Origin: Prochilodus magdalenae
Taxonomy: Eukaryota > Chordata > Actinopteri > Characiformes > Prochilodontidae
Direction of reading: 5' to 3'
Length of the DNA stretch: 64,000 nucleotides
Assembly: GCA_024036415.1 (NCBI GenBank)
Contig: JAMWET010003419.1
Location: 373,501-437,500 of the forward strand
This document shows positions 24,984-38,946 of this stretch, one piece after another. The notes beneath the pieces are model-generated. The model searched no databases, was not told the DNA's origin, and saw nothing but the letters and a program-made list of their open reading frames with translations. Each line of letters opens with the position of its first letter. Position 1 is the stretch's first letter. The position numbers and the translations under genes were made by a program.

Positions 24984-27900
24984 CTGTGAGACAAAGCAAG
25001 TACACGAATTACTGTCAGCCACTAATGCACAAGAATAACAGACATGTTCTAAAGGACGCAAGTATAAAGGATGAAAGTATACAGCAATTGATCCAAGCTA
25101 ATAAATATAATTTTATAAAAAGGAGATGTTTCTACATCAGTTCTTGATGAAATTTTTGCTCAGGGTTATGAAATGATTGATTACTGAATTACAAGTTTTT
25201 TCAAGCTATGTGGGTGAGAATATGTGCATTTGGGGTCTAGTCCACTCCGTAGGCACCTGTCCTCAAAGCTGTTTTTCATCAGATAGCGTGTGTTAAACTA
25301 CTGGGCTGCTAGGCTTTCCTAAAAGAGTGCCTCCCCCCTCACTGATAAAACAACGTTGAGACGTTACAGGCTTTCTGGCCAGCCGTATGGGATCTATTTC
25401 TGTTTTTCCAGGAAGGGGCCGAGGCCTCTTGTTAGCACTGCTCAGAGCTCAGCCTTAATTAGCTGTGTCGCAGTGTTGCATAGCTAGTGCTTTGCTAGCT
25501 CCCTGAACATCGTTATCTTATCAGTCAGATTTAGTGTACTTTTTTAGGACAGTGATTAATCAAATGGTTATGATAACAGACTGCCTGCTCCTGGCTCCTC
25601 TTTCTCATGCGTACGTGTGTGTGTTTGGGTGGAATATGGAGGGGGGGGGGGCAGTCACACACATCTCAAGTACATGCTTCCGGGCCAGAAGTCGTGGGGA
25701 TTGGAAGTGGCGGAGCCAGAGCGGACCTATGGCTGCAGAGGATTTAGGCCCTTAGAACTCAAGTGCTATCTGCTCCATCTCCCTGTGAGCGTCCTGTCTG
25801 GCTGTGCTGGAGTGCGGCTAGCAGCATGCCGCTCGTAATCACGCGGCACCTCTTTACGAGCAGCTGCTCTCAAGTCCCTGAACCTGAGCACTGGATACGC
25901 TAAGTACTGTCAAACCTTGTAACAACAAAAACATTGCTGACAAACAAGTGCAGGCTCCGGACTGGACCTTTAAACTTTCAAAGCTCCAGCCCTGGACTGG
26001 GTTGCACCCAGGTGTGCACTGCTTTTTATCATAGCGTATAGTCTTTACTAAGTGCCTAAACTTTCAAACTATTCTTTTACTAAGTTTGCCTGCACCAGGA
26101 ATTAGTAAGCCATGTTTTAGCTAGTTACAACAAATAATGTACACATACAGGGTTACAAATACTCAATGCTGACGCTTTAGTATGGCATTACAGAACCAGG
26201 TTCGGAGCCAAGTAAACATCCACAAAGTACATGGAAACAATATCTAGTACAGAAAAGACATTTTTGAACTGAAAAAGTTGTATAAACTAAAAAAAAAAGG
26301 TTTAGTCTGTTTATTCTTTGTTTTTATTCTCATGCGATGTACAGTTTTTTGAATGATGGTTACTGTGGAACTAACAAAACAGCAGCATCAATCTAGCAGT
26401 AATGTTATCAGCATTATCAGCAGTCCAACGAGAGTTGTGGAGGTTAGCTATGATCTTACTGAGATGGAGCTGTGGATACTAGTTATGGATTTCAGGTTGT
26501 TTGTTTTTGTTTGTTTTCTGGGTGCTTTCTACATGATAAATGATACTTTACCAACACTCCTGCTTAGACAATGGAGTACATATTTAGTAGATATTAAACT
26601 CAACATAAAAACTAGATGTGTGGTACCTGTTTTGTTTTAGTAATGCACTATAAATCATTTATATTTACATTCATTTTAATACACGCACAACTGACCCTGG
26701 GAAACAACCCTCTTGTACTGCATACTTTCTGTTTCCCAATCAAACAACGTGGCATTTACATTTTTTTTGCTAAATTGTAAAAATGGGTAGTTGTTTATAT
26801 CTGAACAATGAGGGTAAACCAATGACATCAGGTATTGCACTCCCTGCAAAAACAAGGAAAAACATGTTTCTTGCTTGTAGGATGAACTTGGTGGCATGCT
26901 CTGTTGTTTTCACAACATGTAAGATTGTCCTAACCACATATTTACATGCAAATTGGCTAAAATACCCAAGTTTACCACTTGTATTAATCATTTTGTCTGT
27001 CACTGAGTGCAGCTTCCTTGTGATAAAATACTCAAAATTACCAGGTGTGTCTGCATGTCAGAGCTCATGTGTGTAAAAGCAGGAAACAAACAAGACTCTA
27101 AAATCTGAATAAGAATAAACATCACACTATCTGGCCTTGTGCCTAGCTCATGTGTTCTCTTTTAAGTTGAAAGACCGCGGCAAGGGCTGAACTTTCTAAC
27201 GACCTATTCAAGTGCATCTTTCCTCTATAAATATCAGCTATGTATCAGCGACATTCTGCCATGTCGGTCTGCCGGTATGGAAATTCTCCAGCGTTCTCCT
27301 GCCCACGCATAAACATCAACAGGTGACTTGTTTGCTAAATACCACGGCCATCTCTATAATGGCATACGAGCAACAGGTCAGATTAGAACTGTGGCTGTTT
27401 TTTTGTCACTGTATATAAACTAAACCTGCAGAATGTGATACCTGTGCAAATAAGATGATAAGCACATGTAACACTGTAATATAGGTCAGGCTATACTCTA
27501 CCACCAACCCAAACAAAAAATTGCATGTTTTCAGAATGAGTATTTAACTGGCTTTTAGAGTAACAATACAGCTGGACTGACTACAGTGATTGGTTATTCA
27601 CAAAAATGATGGACCTTGTGGTAAACTCAAGTTTACTAGTCAGGCTTACTAGAGTGTCTGCATGCACTGAGTGTCTGCATGCATTGATACATAAGCTCAT
27701 AAAAGAACTTACTCACTAGGGCTCACTAAGTATGTATATGTTTATGTATTTTTTCAAACCACGAAACCTACAGTGTTAATTATCTCCCAAATTCCAAGAT
27801 CAAGAATCAGGTCTGAAAGATAACTGATATGCTGGCCTTTTTTGCAATAAGGCATATAGCTTACTATAGAAAATAACTGCTTTTAAATTACAATATTGGT

Positions 27901-28503
27901 CAAGCAGATATTTTCTCCAAATCATGCAGCCTTATGTTATACAGCCTGTCTCAGAATTTCCATCTACAGCAGCAAAAGGCTTATCAGTTATCAGAGATAC
28001 TAATCTACACATTTAATAGGATCAGACATTTAGTCTTGGTATCACTGTTTCAATGGATGTCTAGGAAGTGTGTTGAGGAATCTCACTGACGTATTATGTT
28101 GCACAAACAGGTTGAATGAGCCCAACAGATATCATGTTACGTATTCTTAATGTTCTGTACATTTTAAAGTCAAGATCAAGTTCAAAGCATTTCTTCTCAG
28201 AATTCAGGTAATAGAGTATAACAGCTATTTCCTGACCGTGATGCAAAAACCTCCACATTATACAATAAGAAGCTGTGTGGTGGTCTAGGAGATTTAGGAG
28301 CGAAAGGCCTCCACGGTGAGCAGGTCTCTCTGAAGCCTGCCGTGGCCCTGCTGGCCTGTCAGAAGGTGGGGAAGCTCATTAAAGGGACATAATTAAGCGC
28401 CAGAGCGCAGCTGGCCCACATCACAGGAAGGCTGGGGCTGCACTAGCCCTCAGCCGCTTGATGTGTCCTGTTCCCACTCCGATAAGGCCTTGTGGCCTTT
28501 TGC

Positions 28504-28522
28504 CACACACACACACACACAC
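28504..28522. repeat. (CA)n microsatellite
   Basis: About nine CA units. Confidence 0.9.
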
Positions 28523-29800
28523 CACCAACACCACCTTTCAAAAATTTGGAATCACTTGTCATTTTATCAGTTGATGCAATTTTATGTAATGTGTATTAAT
28601 ATGACGTAGAAAAAAAATTATATAGGCTTTTCAAATTCATGACACTTCAGAAATCACTGTAACAAGAAGCCTACAGACCCAAACAGAAAACAGGACATTC
28701 TGGAGATACAGTGTAATTGAGGTTGTCAGGGGTCAGAACCAAAAAATTGTTTTCCTACCACTGAAAACAGAAACCCAAACTTTTGAATGATCTTCTTTAG
28801 TCTTTGCTTGACATGATCCGCCAAGTCCTTGTCAGGCGAGTGCGATGGACTTGGAGTGTGTCTGTATGTGTGTGGGTGTGCAGAGCTGTGCATGTGGCAG
28901 GAGGGTATTTGAAGTTGTGAGCTGGATAGTGATCCACTGCCAGTTGTCTGTGGGCCGTTCCAAGGCTCGCATCCCAGCTGCTTCCTCCCAGCTGTTGCGG
29001 ATTCTGCACAAGCCCGAGGGACGGGCGTCACAGACAGCCCTCGGGGTGCATAATCAACCCCCAAACCCCCAAAAACAACCCCCCACCCCCCTATTCGCCA
29101 CCAGCGTTTAGACGTTGCCTCTCTGTGGATAATGACATCAAGATATACAGCGGGAGAATATCCGCACGGATCCATTGCAGAAGGTCAGGGAGATGCTGGC
29201 GGTTGCCACTGGTTTTTGCAGACATCCATCTCTATTCCAGATATGCTCAGAGTCAAACACGCTGGGATAAACAGTGGTGTCATCCAACAGCGTCTTATCT
29301 TCCAGCATGTGCAGTTGGAGCTGTGTGTGTCTGCATGTTTGGAGTTGTAAGCTCATGAGCCCGTGAAGAAGGATGTGGCATAGGCCACTGAATCGCTAAG
29401 GTTAGAAATTGTCGCAACAAGATTGCTTACTCTGACTGGTCGACCATTTAAAGCTACAATTTAAAGGCCTTTTTAGCAATCTTCTTTTTGAATTGTCGTG
29501 CTGTCGCCATATGGAAATACGATTTTATATGGCTGAAAAGCTCTGGAAAAAGAATGCTATGTTTGATTCGGCTGTTGGTTTCATGGTCAAGCATTTAGGA
29601 CAACTGAGCTCTTTACTACAGATGACCTTTTGCATTTCATACCTTGTATTCTGTATAAGGATTCTTTTATACACAGCAGCTGTTTTTCACATTGTGTGAC
29701 TATTTCAAGAAAATCTGACCAAATAACTGATCCAAAATGTCTTGCCACATTTTCAGTTTTTAGGTTTTATATTTCTTTAAAGTTCCTACCCCTAAGATGT

Positions 29801-29821
29801 GAGGTTTTGTTATGACAGCAA
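29801..29821 (+). repeat. Dispersed repeat fragment (copy 1 of a 21-bp identity)
   Basis: A 21-bp string beginning GAGGTTTTGTTATGACAGCA recurs exactly at 46713-46733, suggesting two fragments of one dispersed repeat family. Confidence 0.5.
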
Positions 29822-30685
29822 CAATATCAATCATTTCTGCATGGGATTGGAGGTCCTGAGACTGGATCCAAACCCCTCTATTCACTCTTCTCAACATCTC
29901 TCATCTCCCAATACCAAAATGCCACGATCTTGGCATGGAGCAGCTGATGATTTGACCACTGATCTCTTCTGTATCCCTCCTTCCCTTCGTCCCTCCCCTT
30001 CTCCCTTGATAAGATCATCATCTGTCGCTCCTCTCAGGGGCCTGCTTCTCTTCTCCACAGATACTTGGCAGAGGCATGAATGTCCCTTTTGTTTGGGGAG
30101 ATCCTCTTCCTGATAGCACCCCCAAAAAGATGCTCCACGCAGGCATCTGTTTGTTCCCCTAGTAATGGCGGAATGGCTGGAAAGAAGCAAAGAAAGCTGA
30201 AATGCTAAACTAACCACAGAGACTGTGGCAAGATGCCACCACAGAGAGATGCTATAATGCCACAGGAGAGAACCAAGATACCCATGGAAAGGATGTATGT
30301 TCGGAAGAGAGAAAAGGTCTCTGGCATGCAGAGGGTTGTATAAAATGGAGTGACCCATTCATGTCAGAAGGATGGGGATGGGCCTTCTTATCAATACTTT
30401 GTGTAATTAATTCATTTTCTTTAGAATTCATAAAAAATTCTCTGTGGGATCAGCTTGATCTTAACATGCTTCCTACTGCAACTGCTTGTTGAACACTTGG
30501 GCACTCTTAGTAAGACCAAAGTACAAACTATCACAGGTGAAGAACTAAATATAGCCAACCAATGAAGGTACTGAATTTTAGTCAAACTCTTGAAATAATG
30601 GAGTCAATTACAGAAAGATGTTCTCTTAAATATTTGCAGCTCATTTGTGTTACATCCAACTTTTTGATTAATAAAAACATAAATA

Positions 30686-30710
30686 CATATATATATATAT
30701 ATATACATAC
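30686..30710. repeat. (AT)n microsatellite
   Basis: About twelve AT units. Confidence 0.95.
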
Positions 30711-31659
30711 ACTCCAATGGCATTAAATAGATGTTTCATAGCCTGTACATTTGCACTGGAACATCAAGTGGAAACGGTGATCAGTCTTACTTGCAGTTCT
30801 TACTAGCACATAAAAAGAACCTTGTATTGTAATTCTTTAACTGCAGTATTCAAGGTCTAAATGCTACAGGTGACAAGTCATTATTTTTGTATCTTATTTT
30901 TTTAGACAACCCAGAGTACAATTTAAAACATCTCAGCTACAAAGCTCGCTACTATTGACAGTCAAGCTTCTAGAGGTGCCAAACGGGACACAAATTAATA
31001 TATGGGCTGAAGCATATGGGGTGATATGGAATGTGCCGTATTGCTCCACAAAAGGGGTCTCGAGCTAGAGAAAGAGATATGCGATATGAAATTTTACAGC
31101 TGAAGGAGAAATGTCAGAGCGCTTTGATAAGAGAGCGATGAACTTTCCCCCCCTTCCCCCAAACCCCCATTATCGGGGCTGAGAGAAGCAAATGCATCAT
31201 TTATATCCCACAGTCTCACCATTATCTCCTGTTCAGACACTTGTGTTAAAACACAGGAGGACCTTTTTACCTCTCTCTCTTTCTCTCTCCTCCGCTCTCT
31301 CACCCACACACGCATGCTCTCTTCTCTCTCTTTCTTGCTGTATCTCCATTTCTCCCCCCTCACCACCAATCCCACCACTCTGCCCTCCCTTCTCTCTCTG
31401 CTCGCTATCTCTGATGAAAGCCTTCTGTTAGGCTCCATAAGGAAAGCAAGTTTTGACCGTTAAGCTTGATTATAAAGTTTATGCTGTAATGATTGTAGAA
31501 AATTGAATATAAATATGTATATATAAAAATAACTATTCAGTTATTATTTTAAATAGAAGTAAAAAAGGATAACATTTGAAATGAATGCGAAAATATCCAG
31601 ATCCTTGTAAACCTCAAAGCTATAGTTTTGGTACTTCTAAAGGAGAAGTCTATGTACAA

Positions 31660-31860
31660 AACTACAACCGTTCTACTGTTCTAAACTACAACTGTGAACA
31701 ACTTTTTACAGTGATGCTGATAGGAAGCAGTCATCCACAGAATTCACAGAAAAACTATCACATACATGGTCATTAATATGCTGCCTGACAGATGAGACAT
31801 AGTTTTTTTGATCATTTTGATGTTTTTAACCTACATATAATTTTTAAATCTGTTCATGGC
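31660..31860 (+). repeat. Dispersed repeat, copy A
   Basis: The core at 31760-31800 (ACATACATGGTCAT, then ATGCTGCCTGA, then GATGAGACAT) is shared with the copy near 33.5 kb. A preceding AAAACTACA context is also similar. Family unknown. Confidence 0.6.
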
Positions 31861-33419
31861 AGAGTAATGCATGCAGGACATTTTATGGTAAAACAGTCCC
31901 AAAGAAAACTTTGATTTTGATTAGATTATAACTTGACTTGCTCTTTGACCCTTGAATAAAAAAAAGACAGCTATCTCTGCAATTTACTCTGACCTTCTCT
32001 GTGAACGGCGAGATTTAGTTAGTGATTTAGAGATTTAGTTCATATGACATTGCAATTATTTGATATGAAAATCTAGACATTAACTAAACTTATTTTTTAT
32101 TATTACACACTTATTTTGAACAAGACAACATAAAATAAATAGGAAAGCAAGTAACACATCAGTCGTGTTTATTGTTTGTATTAACCATACTAATCTAAAC
32201 TGTGTTCTGAATGAGCTCGGCCACATAATCACAGCACATCCAACAATAAAGAGAGGCTTGTGAAGATTTACACAGTATATTGCTAATAGACATAAATTCT
32301 ACATGCCAATTCATTTTAATGCGCACCGTGTCAACATAAAAATACATTGTCGATAGAGTGTTTGGAGCTAAGCTCTACAGCTTCTAATATGATTTCTTTC
32401 ATAAACGTGCATCTCTCTTCAGCAATGTAGGCTCATACAAAGTATTATTTCTGAAAATCCTTGCCAATTAAAGTGAGGCATACACAAAGTCTCTTCCAGT
32501 GTGTTGGAGAATCATGATGGTACAAGACTACACCACTTTGTCACTATGGGGAATGAAAAACTTAACTCCTGTCTCTGGTAAATTCCTTGAAAGAAAGCCA
32601 CTGCTCGATCCGCTGTCTTTCTTTGGTTGACCTACTAATACTGTAAAACATTCACCACATTATTTATGCCTTCATTTTGTGGAGTAGCAGGTATAAGCAG
32701 TAGCCAACTATATGGCGCATATCTGCAACAGGCAACAAATAAGCAGCATCAAACAATATGAAATCTGTCCGTTTTTCTCCAGCTCATTTCGATCAAAGCC
32801 TCAGAGAAGGCTTCCTGACAACAATCTCCAAAGCATTCATCTCGCGTGGCCCGTCACAATGCCGACTGATTGTGCGCGAAGAAAAAGATGAAAGCATGAG
32901 GAAGACGAGCTATCAGAAGCGTCATCTAGAGGACAGGCAGTCTTTCCCTACCGACAAATCTGACTACCTGAGAGGTGTAACAAATTCAAAGTGCTTGCGA
33001 GGGATATAATTCCTCTCACCTGTCAGCACAAACTGACTAATAACGGGTATATTTATTGGAAAGCAGTGCTCGTGCTTTTTGATTTGCCGCGATACAAAGT
33101 TGACCCTGGATACTGATGCTTAAGTGGAGGCTCCCAGTGCTCCAAGTAAACAGAGATGAAAGCTGAAGAAAAAGGACTAGGCAGGTAGAGTCCTCCCAGA
33201 ATCCACACAAAGTACTATAGAATCGAGAGGCGGGGCGACACACACAAAACTAGGATCTACGATTTGGTATTCTTATGACATTTTAATCATATTTTGAATT
33301 AAGGAAAACAATGACTTTAATCATGTTGTTTCTGGTCATATATAAAGGCTTCCGTTTAACCAGTAGAGCTGCATAAACAACCTAATGTCCATTCTCTGTG
33401 ATGCATTGTCACATTTTCA

Positions 33420-33660
33420 TGATGCAAGCTGCGTGGTGTATAAAACTACAGAACAACTGTTGATATGAACCAGACATTCATAGCATTCATAGAAAGATCT
33501 TACATACATGGTCATAGATGCTGCCTGATGGATGAGACATTCTGCTGAGATAAATGTGACCTAAATATATTTTTTTAAATCATCATCATCACAACACATA
33601 AAAGCTGTAGGTTTACTTGTTGTTTTAGACCTCTGGTTCCTATCACCACCACTGTAAAGA
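33420..33660 (+). repeat. Dispersed repeat, copy B
   Basis: The core at 33502-33540 matches copy A at 31760-31800 with a two-base length difference and a few substitutions. The following TTTTTTAAATC stretch is also shared. A downstream TATCACCACCACTGTAA word (33641-33657) resembles one near 46.40 kb, so these may be parts of a longer family. Confidence 0.6.
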
Positions 33661-33884
33661 AATCAGCATCTCCAGGACAGAGCATCTGTCACCTAATCAT
33701 CAGTGTAAGAGTCATGTGACGTAAGTAAGGACAGGCCTTATTGGTGTACCTAACTAACCCAACAGATACAATTGCAGACATTTAGCCAGTAGCGGGCAGA
33801 TGACAACATGATGCAGGACTACATGCACGCAAACTGTTACGACGGCTGCCCTTAACACTACATTTGCATTACCATAGAATGCGA

Positions 33885-34235
33885 TGGTGTCGTACCAGAC
33901 TGTCATGAAGAATAGCAGTGAGTCTGGCTTTTGTTTTGGTGGAGACGATAAAATATCATTATGTGGGGGCTCCGTGGTCAGCTCCAAGATGAATGGTTTG
34001 TTGTCACACGTCATACATCCAGAATGCCTGGTGTCACCCCACCTTAACCCATACCACAAAATCTGCAGGAACTATGTGAGAACCTTCAGGCTGCATGGGA
34101 TGGATTATTACAGGACACCATTAGGAACCACTACAACTCCATTCAATTCCGAAACGTCTGGCATGCTGAGTTAGCAAACATGGTGTCCCAACGCCATACT
34201 GAGAGACACTACTTCTGTATATGTAACTCAATAAG
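33885..34235 (+). pseudogene. Tc1/mariner-like transposase relic
   Basis: Recognisable degenerate pieces lie in several plus-strand frames. ESGFCFGGDDKISL is like DESRF.L.GDD. HLNPYHKIC is like DLNPIEHIW. LQAAWDGLLQDTIRNHYNSI is like the Tc1 C-terminal L..AW..I....I..L..SM region. Frame changes between the pieces show that it is dead. Terminal repeats were not identified. Confidence 0.65.
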
Positions 34236-35060
34236 TATTGCCTGTAATAGTCTAAATTTATCATAGTTTATTGTTCCTGGTAAGCTTTATCTTCCTTCCC
34301 AATTGCATTGCTATCCCACACTTCCTCCAGGGTGCAGTTTATATTTTTGATGATGAGTCTATAGTTGTGTTTAAAATGAATCTTAAGAATTTAAAAAAAA
34401 GACTTAATATTAAGAACATATATACAAATTGGGTGTGTCCAAATGTTGGACTGGCATTGCACTTCACCCGTATTTGTATTTTTTCCTCTATTGCTGTTGC
34501 TCTCTGCTGTTGTTTTTCTGTGGTGAACCTCACTTAGTCATTAGCCTCTCTTCATCCTCCCTTTCCAGCCAATTACAGCTTCTCCAACTTCCCTCCAGTC
34601 CAATCCTGCCGCTCTTGCCTTTCCTGCCCCAGTTGTCTTTTGTGACGAGGTCTTAGCCCCAGCAGTTTGACAGTCAACAGATAAGATGGATTAAGGTTTT
34701 TTCCTCCTCTCTCTCCCTCTCTCTCTCTCCTCCTCTCATCCAGTTGGGATAAGAACAGCGTAAAAGGCGGGTTAAATCGCCTGGTTTTTCGGAAGGAGTT
34801 TTTAAATGACTGGAGATGAGGCTGATAGAGGTGTTAAACCTGTGGCAGGGTCTTGAAAGGTCAAGGTCATGCTCCTAATCGGTAGCTCCCTTTTGAGGAG
34901 GGGCAGGGCTCAGGAGGAAGAGTGGAAACAATCTCACACTGAAGGGAAACAACATCTGGCAAAATATAAGATGTCTTGCACAGTGGCCAGCATATGGACT
35001 CTGGACTGTACATGGAATCATTCCAACATTCTCCATTCATTTAAAAGCGGAGATCCTTTT

Positions 35061-35330
35061 TAGGGTTGCAACTAATGATTATTTTTGTTACTGTTTAAGC
35101 TAATAAAACGTGCAGCTTTCTCTTCCATTCACTTCCATCAAAATTCTGCCCCCTCAGCCTCATGTACAGTACTGCAATCTTCTTTTATGGTTGAGCAATA
35201 TGACAATATATTGTTGTTATAATACACTGTCAGTCCTTTTAAAACAAATGTTGCAAAACACATACATAAATATTCAATAAAAAATTTTTTTTGCAGGTTT
35301 TTGGTACTATATTTTAAAACGAAGCACTGC
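35061..35330. mobile_element. Probable hAT-like transposon relic
   Basis: The start, TAGGGTTGCAACTAATGATT followed by ATTTTTGTTA, resembles the GGGTTGCAACTAACGATTATTTT terminus of widespread fish hAT-type repeats. The remainder is degenerate and the far end is not resolved. Confidence 0.45.
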
Positions 35331-35788
35331 TGGTTTCCTGATCCAGCTGATCAGATGTCTGAAAATAAGTATCATGACATACTGTGTATCTGCTAACTTT
35401 CTTAAAGTACCCAAATATTATTTTTTTGCTATATCACGCATCTTGCTGTAAATACCTTATAAACCTTATGAACATTATAATATGTTTTACTGCACAGCTG
35501 CATTCAAAGCCAATGGTAATATTTAATATCCAAACACCCATGACAACCTCACAAAAATGGAATTCTGTATTAATGCACCCATTTACTAAAAATCATTGCG
35601 CTGTGAATGGATTGTTATGCTGCTTTAAACTGAGAGACTGGCAATTAACTTTCTTAACAACTAGGCTAAGAGATAACAGTCTAAACAGGTTAAGAGATAG
35701 CTAATAGGCTAAACCACCCCTTTAAATTCAGAATTGATGGGTTTACAAAATGATTACAAGAATGACTGTAAAAATGGTTATTAAAAAG

Positions 35789-36190
35789 TAGGGCTGGGTG
35801 ATATGCATATGGTGATACACAATACATAAATGCACATAAGAACTTGCTGGGAGGGGGGGCTGAGTTTTGCACGCAGAGGGAGGGGAAGGAGAGAGAAGAA
35901 ATGCGCTGGCACAGTTTTACAGAACAAACAGGTGAACAAACTGTATTTTGATGCAACATTAACTAATATTGATATAAATCTCGTCTGAAGCACCTTGATA
36001 TTATGCCCATCTTAATAAAAAGTATAGATTTTCTGTCTATGTAGCATGCATGGTACCACAATGGAAAGAACATACAGACACTGACATTTTTTTATCAGTA
36101 TTATCATGATCAAAATGCTATCATAGCTATCAATATCATAGTATTATTAAAATATGCTACAAATGTTTAAAAAATATTGATACAAAAACT
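35789..36190. mobile_element. Probable hAT-like relic (GGGCTGGGTGATAT family)
   Basis: GTAGGGCTGGGTGATATGCA opens a stretch rich in imperfect ATCAATATCAT/GATATTGAT words. This is typical of a very common fish non-autonomous repeat beginning GGGCTGGGCGATAT. It ends near AAAATATTGATAC. The interior is diverged or interrupted. Confidence 0.45.
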
Positions 36191-36263
36191 AAAAATGATT
36201 TCAACAAGTTTTAGATTAAAAATCACAAATAAAATTAGCATAAATTTGGGCTAATTTGTGATC

Positions 36264-36290
36264 TGACCTGTGACCTGTTACCTGTGACCT
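36264..36290 (-). promoter_or_regulatory. Tandem nuclear-receptor half-sites (DR1-type)
   Basis: On the plus strand: TGACCT g TGACCT g TTACCT g TGACCT, four half-sites each spaced by one G. Read on the minus strand the 36264-36276 pair is AGGTCA-C-AGGTCA, a perfect direct repeat with one-base spacing. That is the consensus type bound by RXR heterodimers, HNF4 and COUP-TF (NR2F) receptors. Function is inferred; it may simply be a short tandem repeat next to transposon relic DNA. Confidence 0.35.
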
Positions 36291-37090
36291 GTAGCAAAAT
36301 CTCTGCAACCCCTAGGGCTTTTTGCCCTAGTAAATGATGCTTTATTTTTTTACATGATTGACATTACTTGCAACTAACTAAAATTTCGCTTTAATGTTTG
36401 CACATCACCTTTCATCATAACATATATTGCATGCTATCCTTATGATACTGGGACAGCATCAGTAAGAGCACTTGCCCATCGTATATGTCTCATGCTGCAT
36501 GGTGTGGACCAGCAGAATGGTAAAGATCATTGTGAGGTACTGCCGTGTGTCCACAAGGGTCAGGTTTAGACTGTGTATGTTTTCCTTCCTCCTTCATCTC
36601 CTGCCAGCTGTTAACTCTCGCTTTTTTGAGCAATGACTGTCTGTAACCTCTCTGATGCTGCAGGACGCTATCACAGATCTCCTGCCAAAAATGTGGGGAA
36701 AAAGAAGTTTGAGAAGAGACAAAACGTTTAAGGGCATGTTCGTAAGCACGAGTGCTGTGTGTACATGTGTGTTGTGAGTGTGTGAGTGTGTGTGTGTTTC
36801 TCTCTCTGCTCCCCTCATGTCACTGACAGGGGAAAGTAATCCTATACACAGGCTGCTATTGTGAAATGAGAAACTAGCCTCCTCGGCTGCCAGGGAGCAG
36901 ATGCACCTCTCTCTCTCTATCCTAATCTGGAAACGACTTAAAGCAGCCTTATCTCCAGGCTCTCCTGCTTCATTTCATGCTTGATTTACTTTAATTTGTC
37001 TGATAGGGCACAAGGATTTGGAAATGGCCCATCTTTCGCTGGAAAATGTTCTGATTTTTCTCCGGCATTGTTATGTGAAGGTTTTTTGAG

Positions 37091-37206
<116 letters not shown>

Positions 37207-37568
37207 CTGTCTCTATCTCTCTCTCTCCTTTGCTCTTTCTCTCTCATTTTCTCGCTTCCTTGAGAAGTCCTCTCCCTCCTGTGCCGCATTCTGTTCGAGT
37301 GCGTTCGCATTCGCGCTAACACAGCAGAAAAAGGGAGGGGGGTTGTAAAAGCGGGCATGATTGTGCGTGAGGGTCTGTATATGAGTGTGTGTGTGTGTGG
37401 GTTGAGTGCGCCGGTGTGGGGGCTGTTTGCCTTTCAGATTGGTGCTGAAGACAGGGGGAGCAGCCAGGTGCTTCAAACCACGAAGATGTTCATGCTTAAG
37501 GTGCAGCGAGAGAAGACTGGCCAGCCACTCTGCCGTAAGTGCGGAGGCTGATAAAGTCTGCTAGGAGT

Positions 37569-37571
<3 letters not shown>

Positions 37572-37645
<74 letters not shown>
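37572..37645. repeat. Long (GA)n microsatellite
   Basis: Thirty-seven GA units. Reverse-complementary to the CT array 368 bp away. Confidence 0.98.
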
Positions 37646-37649
<4 letters not shown>

Positions 37650-38926
37650 AAGAGCGCTCCATGCCCACACACACCTCTTCTGCAGCTGTAACCAGTTCCA
37701 TTGCTTCCTTTCTACTGAGTTATGATTTCTTTAGCCTTTTACAAATCATAAGGATCTGTATGTGTGCTTGCAATTTAATCATTATCTGTCACCCTGAACA
37801 AATCACAATGACACTTGTGATATGCTCTACAATATTCTACATGACACAAGAACCATGGATGGAGCCTTGATGTGACATGGGTTAAGTTTGTCAAATGAGT
37901 TCAAACTAATACACTTGATGACTATTTATACATACTAAAAACTTAAAAACAAATATTGCAAAAACAATGAAATATTTAGACTTCAAGTTATTATAACACT
38001 GCTCTAACAAATGTTTATGTTACTTCTAAAACACAATGAGTTTTAGACCATAGATAGAGCCTTATGTAAGCCACGTCAAGTTTTATGATTTTATGGGTAC
38101 AACTGTTCAAAGCTATGTTTGCTAGTCAGGTACTGGCTAGTCTTTTTGATTGAGCTACAATTGTGATATTTGGTAAAGTTTTTGTACTGTTATGTGCATT
38201 CTGTAAATGACAAAATGGAATATTGAAACTTGTTTTAATAAAATAAATACAATTAGACTGAAGGGTAACTTAAAGCACAGGGATTTTAGTTCAAGCCAGG
38301 TAAACTCTGCCTATTCAGTTGAACTCAGTAGAAAGATTGACACAAAACATAAAGCAGACGGCAACACTGGGATTTGTTCTTCAGGCAAAAAATGCCTATA
38401 AACAACGTAATAACAATAAAGTGCCTTAAAATTCAGACACATCTACTAAATAAGACTGAGCTAAAGCCTGCATATCAGCAAAATATTCCCAGCTCAGTGT
38501 ATTTGCACAAGCATCAAATGGTGCTGTGTAAATGCTGAAAATAGATTTATCTATTTAAGATTTATTTGCGATTGCGTTTATTGCGATGGAGGACAGGGTG
38601 AGTCACACAGTCAGCTGACACACTCAGGTTAGAGCCCTCTTTCTCACTCTCTCTCAGGCTGATGATAAGGGAGGAGGACGCCTCATCAGTCTTCTGCAAC
38701 TAATTACAAAGCAATTCATCTCTCTGCAAGCATGCAGGACTCCTCACAATAGAGGAGTTTCCAGGTTTGTCACAAGACTACAGGAAACCGCTCACTCACT
38801 TGCTCTCATTCTCTCTCGCCCAATTGCTCTCTCTCTCTCCCCCATTTACACACACATACAGCATATTACATACTTGCACATGCTGACAAAAATGTACCGC
38901 CCCGCTCTGTCTTTCTCTCTCATAAA

Positions 38927-38946
38927 CACACACACACACACACACA
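38927..38946. repeat. (CA)n microsatellite
   Basis: About ten CA units. Another short CA tract lies at about 39172-39197. Confidence 0.9.

Noticed and set aside
28726..29175. 149-residue minus-strand ORF
   Set aside because: No domain or family resemblance. It contains runs from CA-rich sequence, and overlapping ORFs on both strands suggest chance openness.
36312..36330. Small hairpin CTAGGGC...GCCCTAG followed by T-rich sequence, resembling a terminator
   Set aside because: Factor-independent terminators of this type are bacterial; the context is a vertebrate intron next to repeats, so it is probably coincidental.
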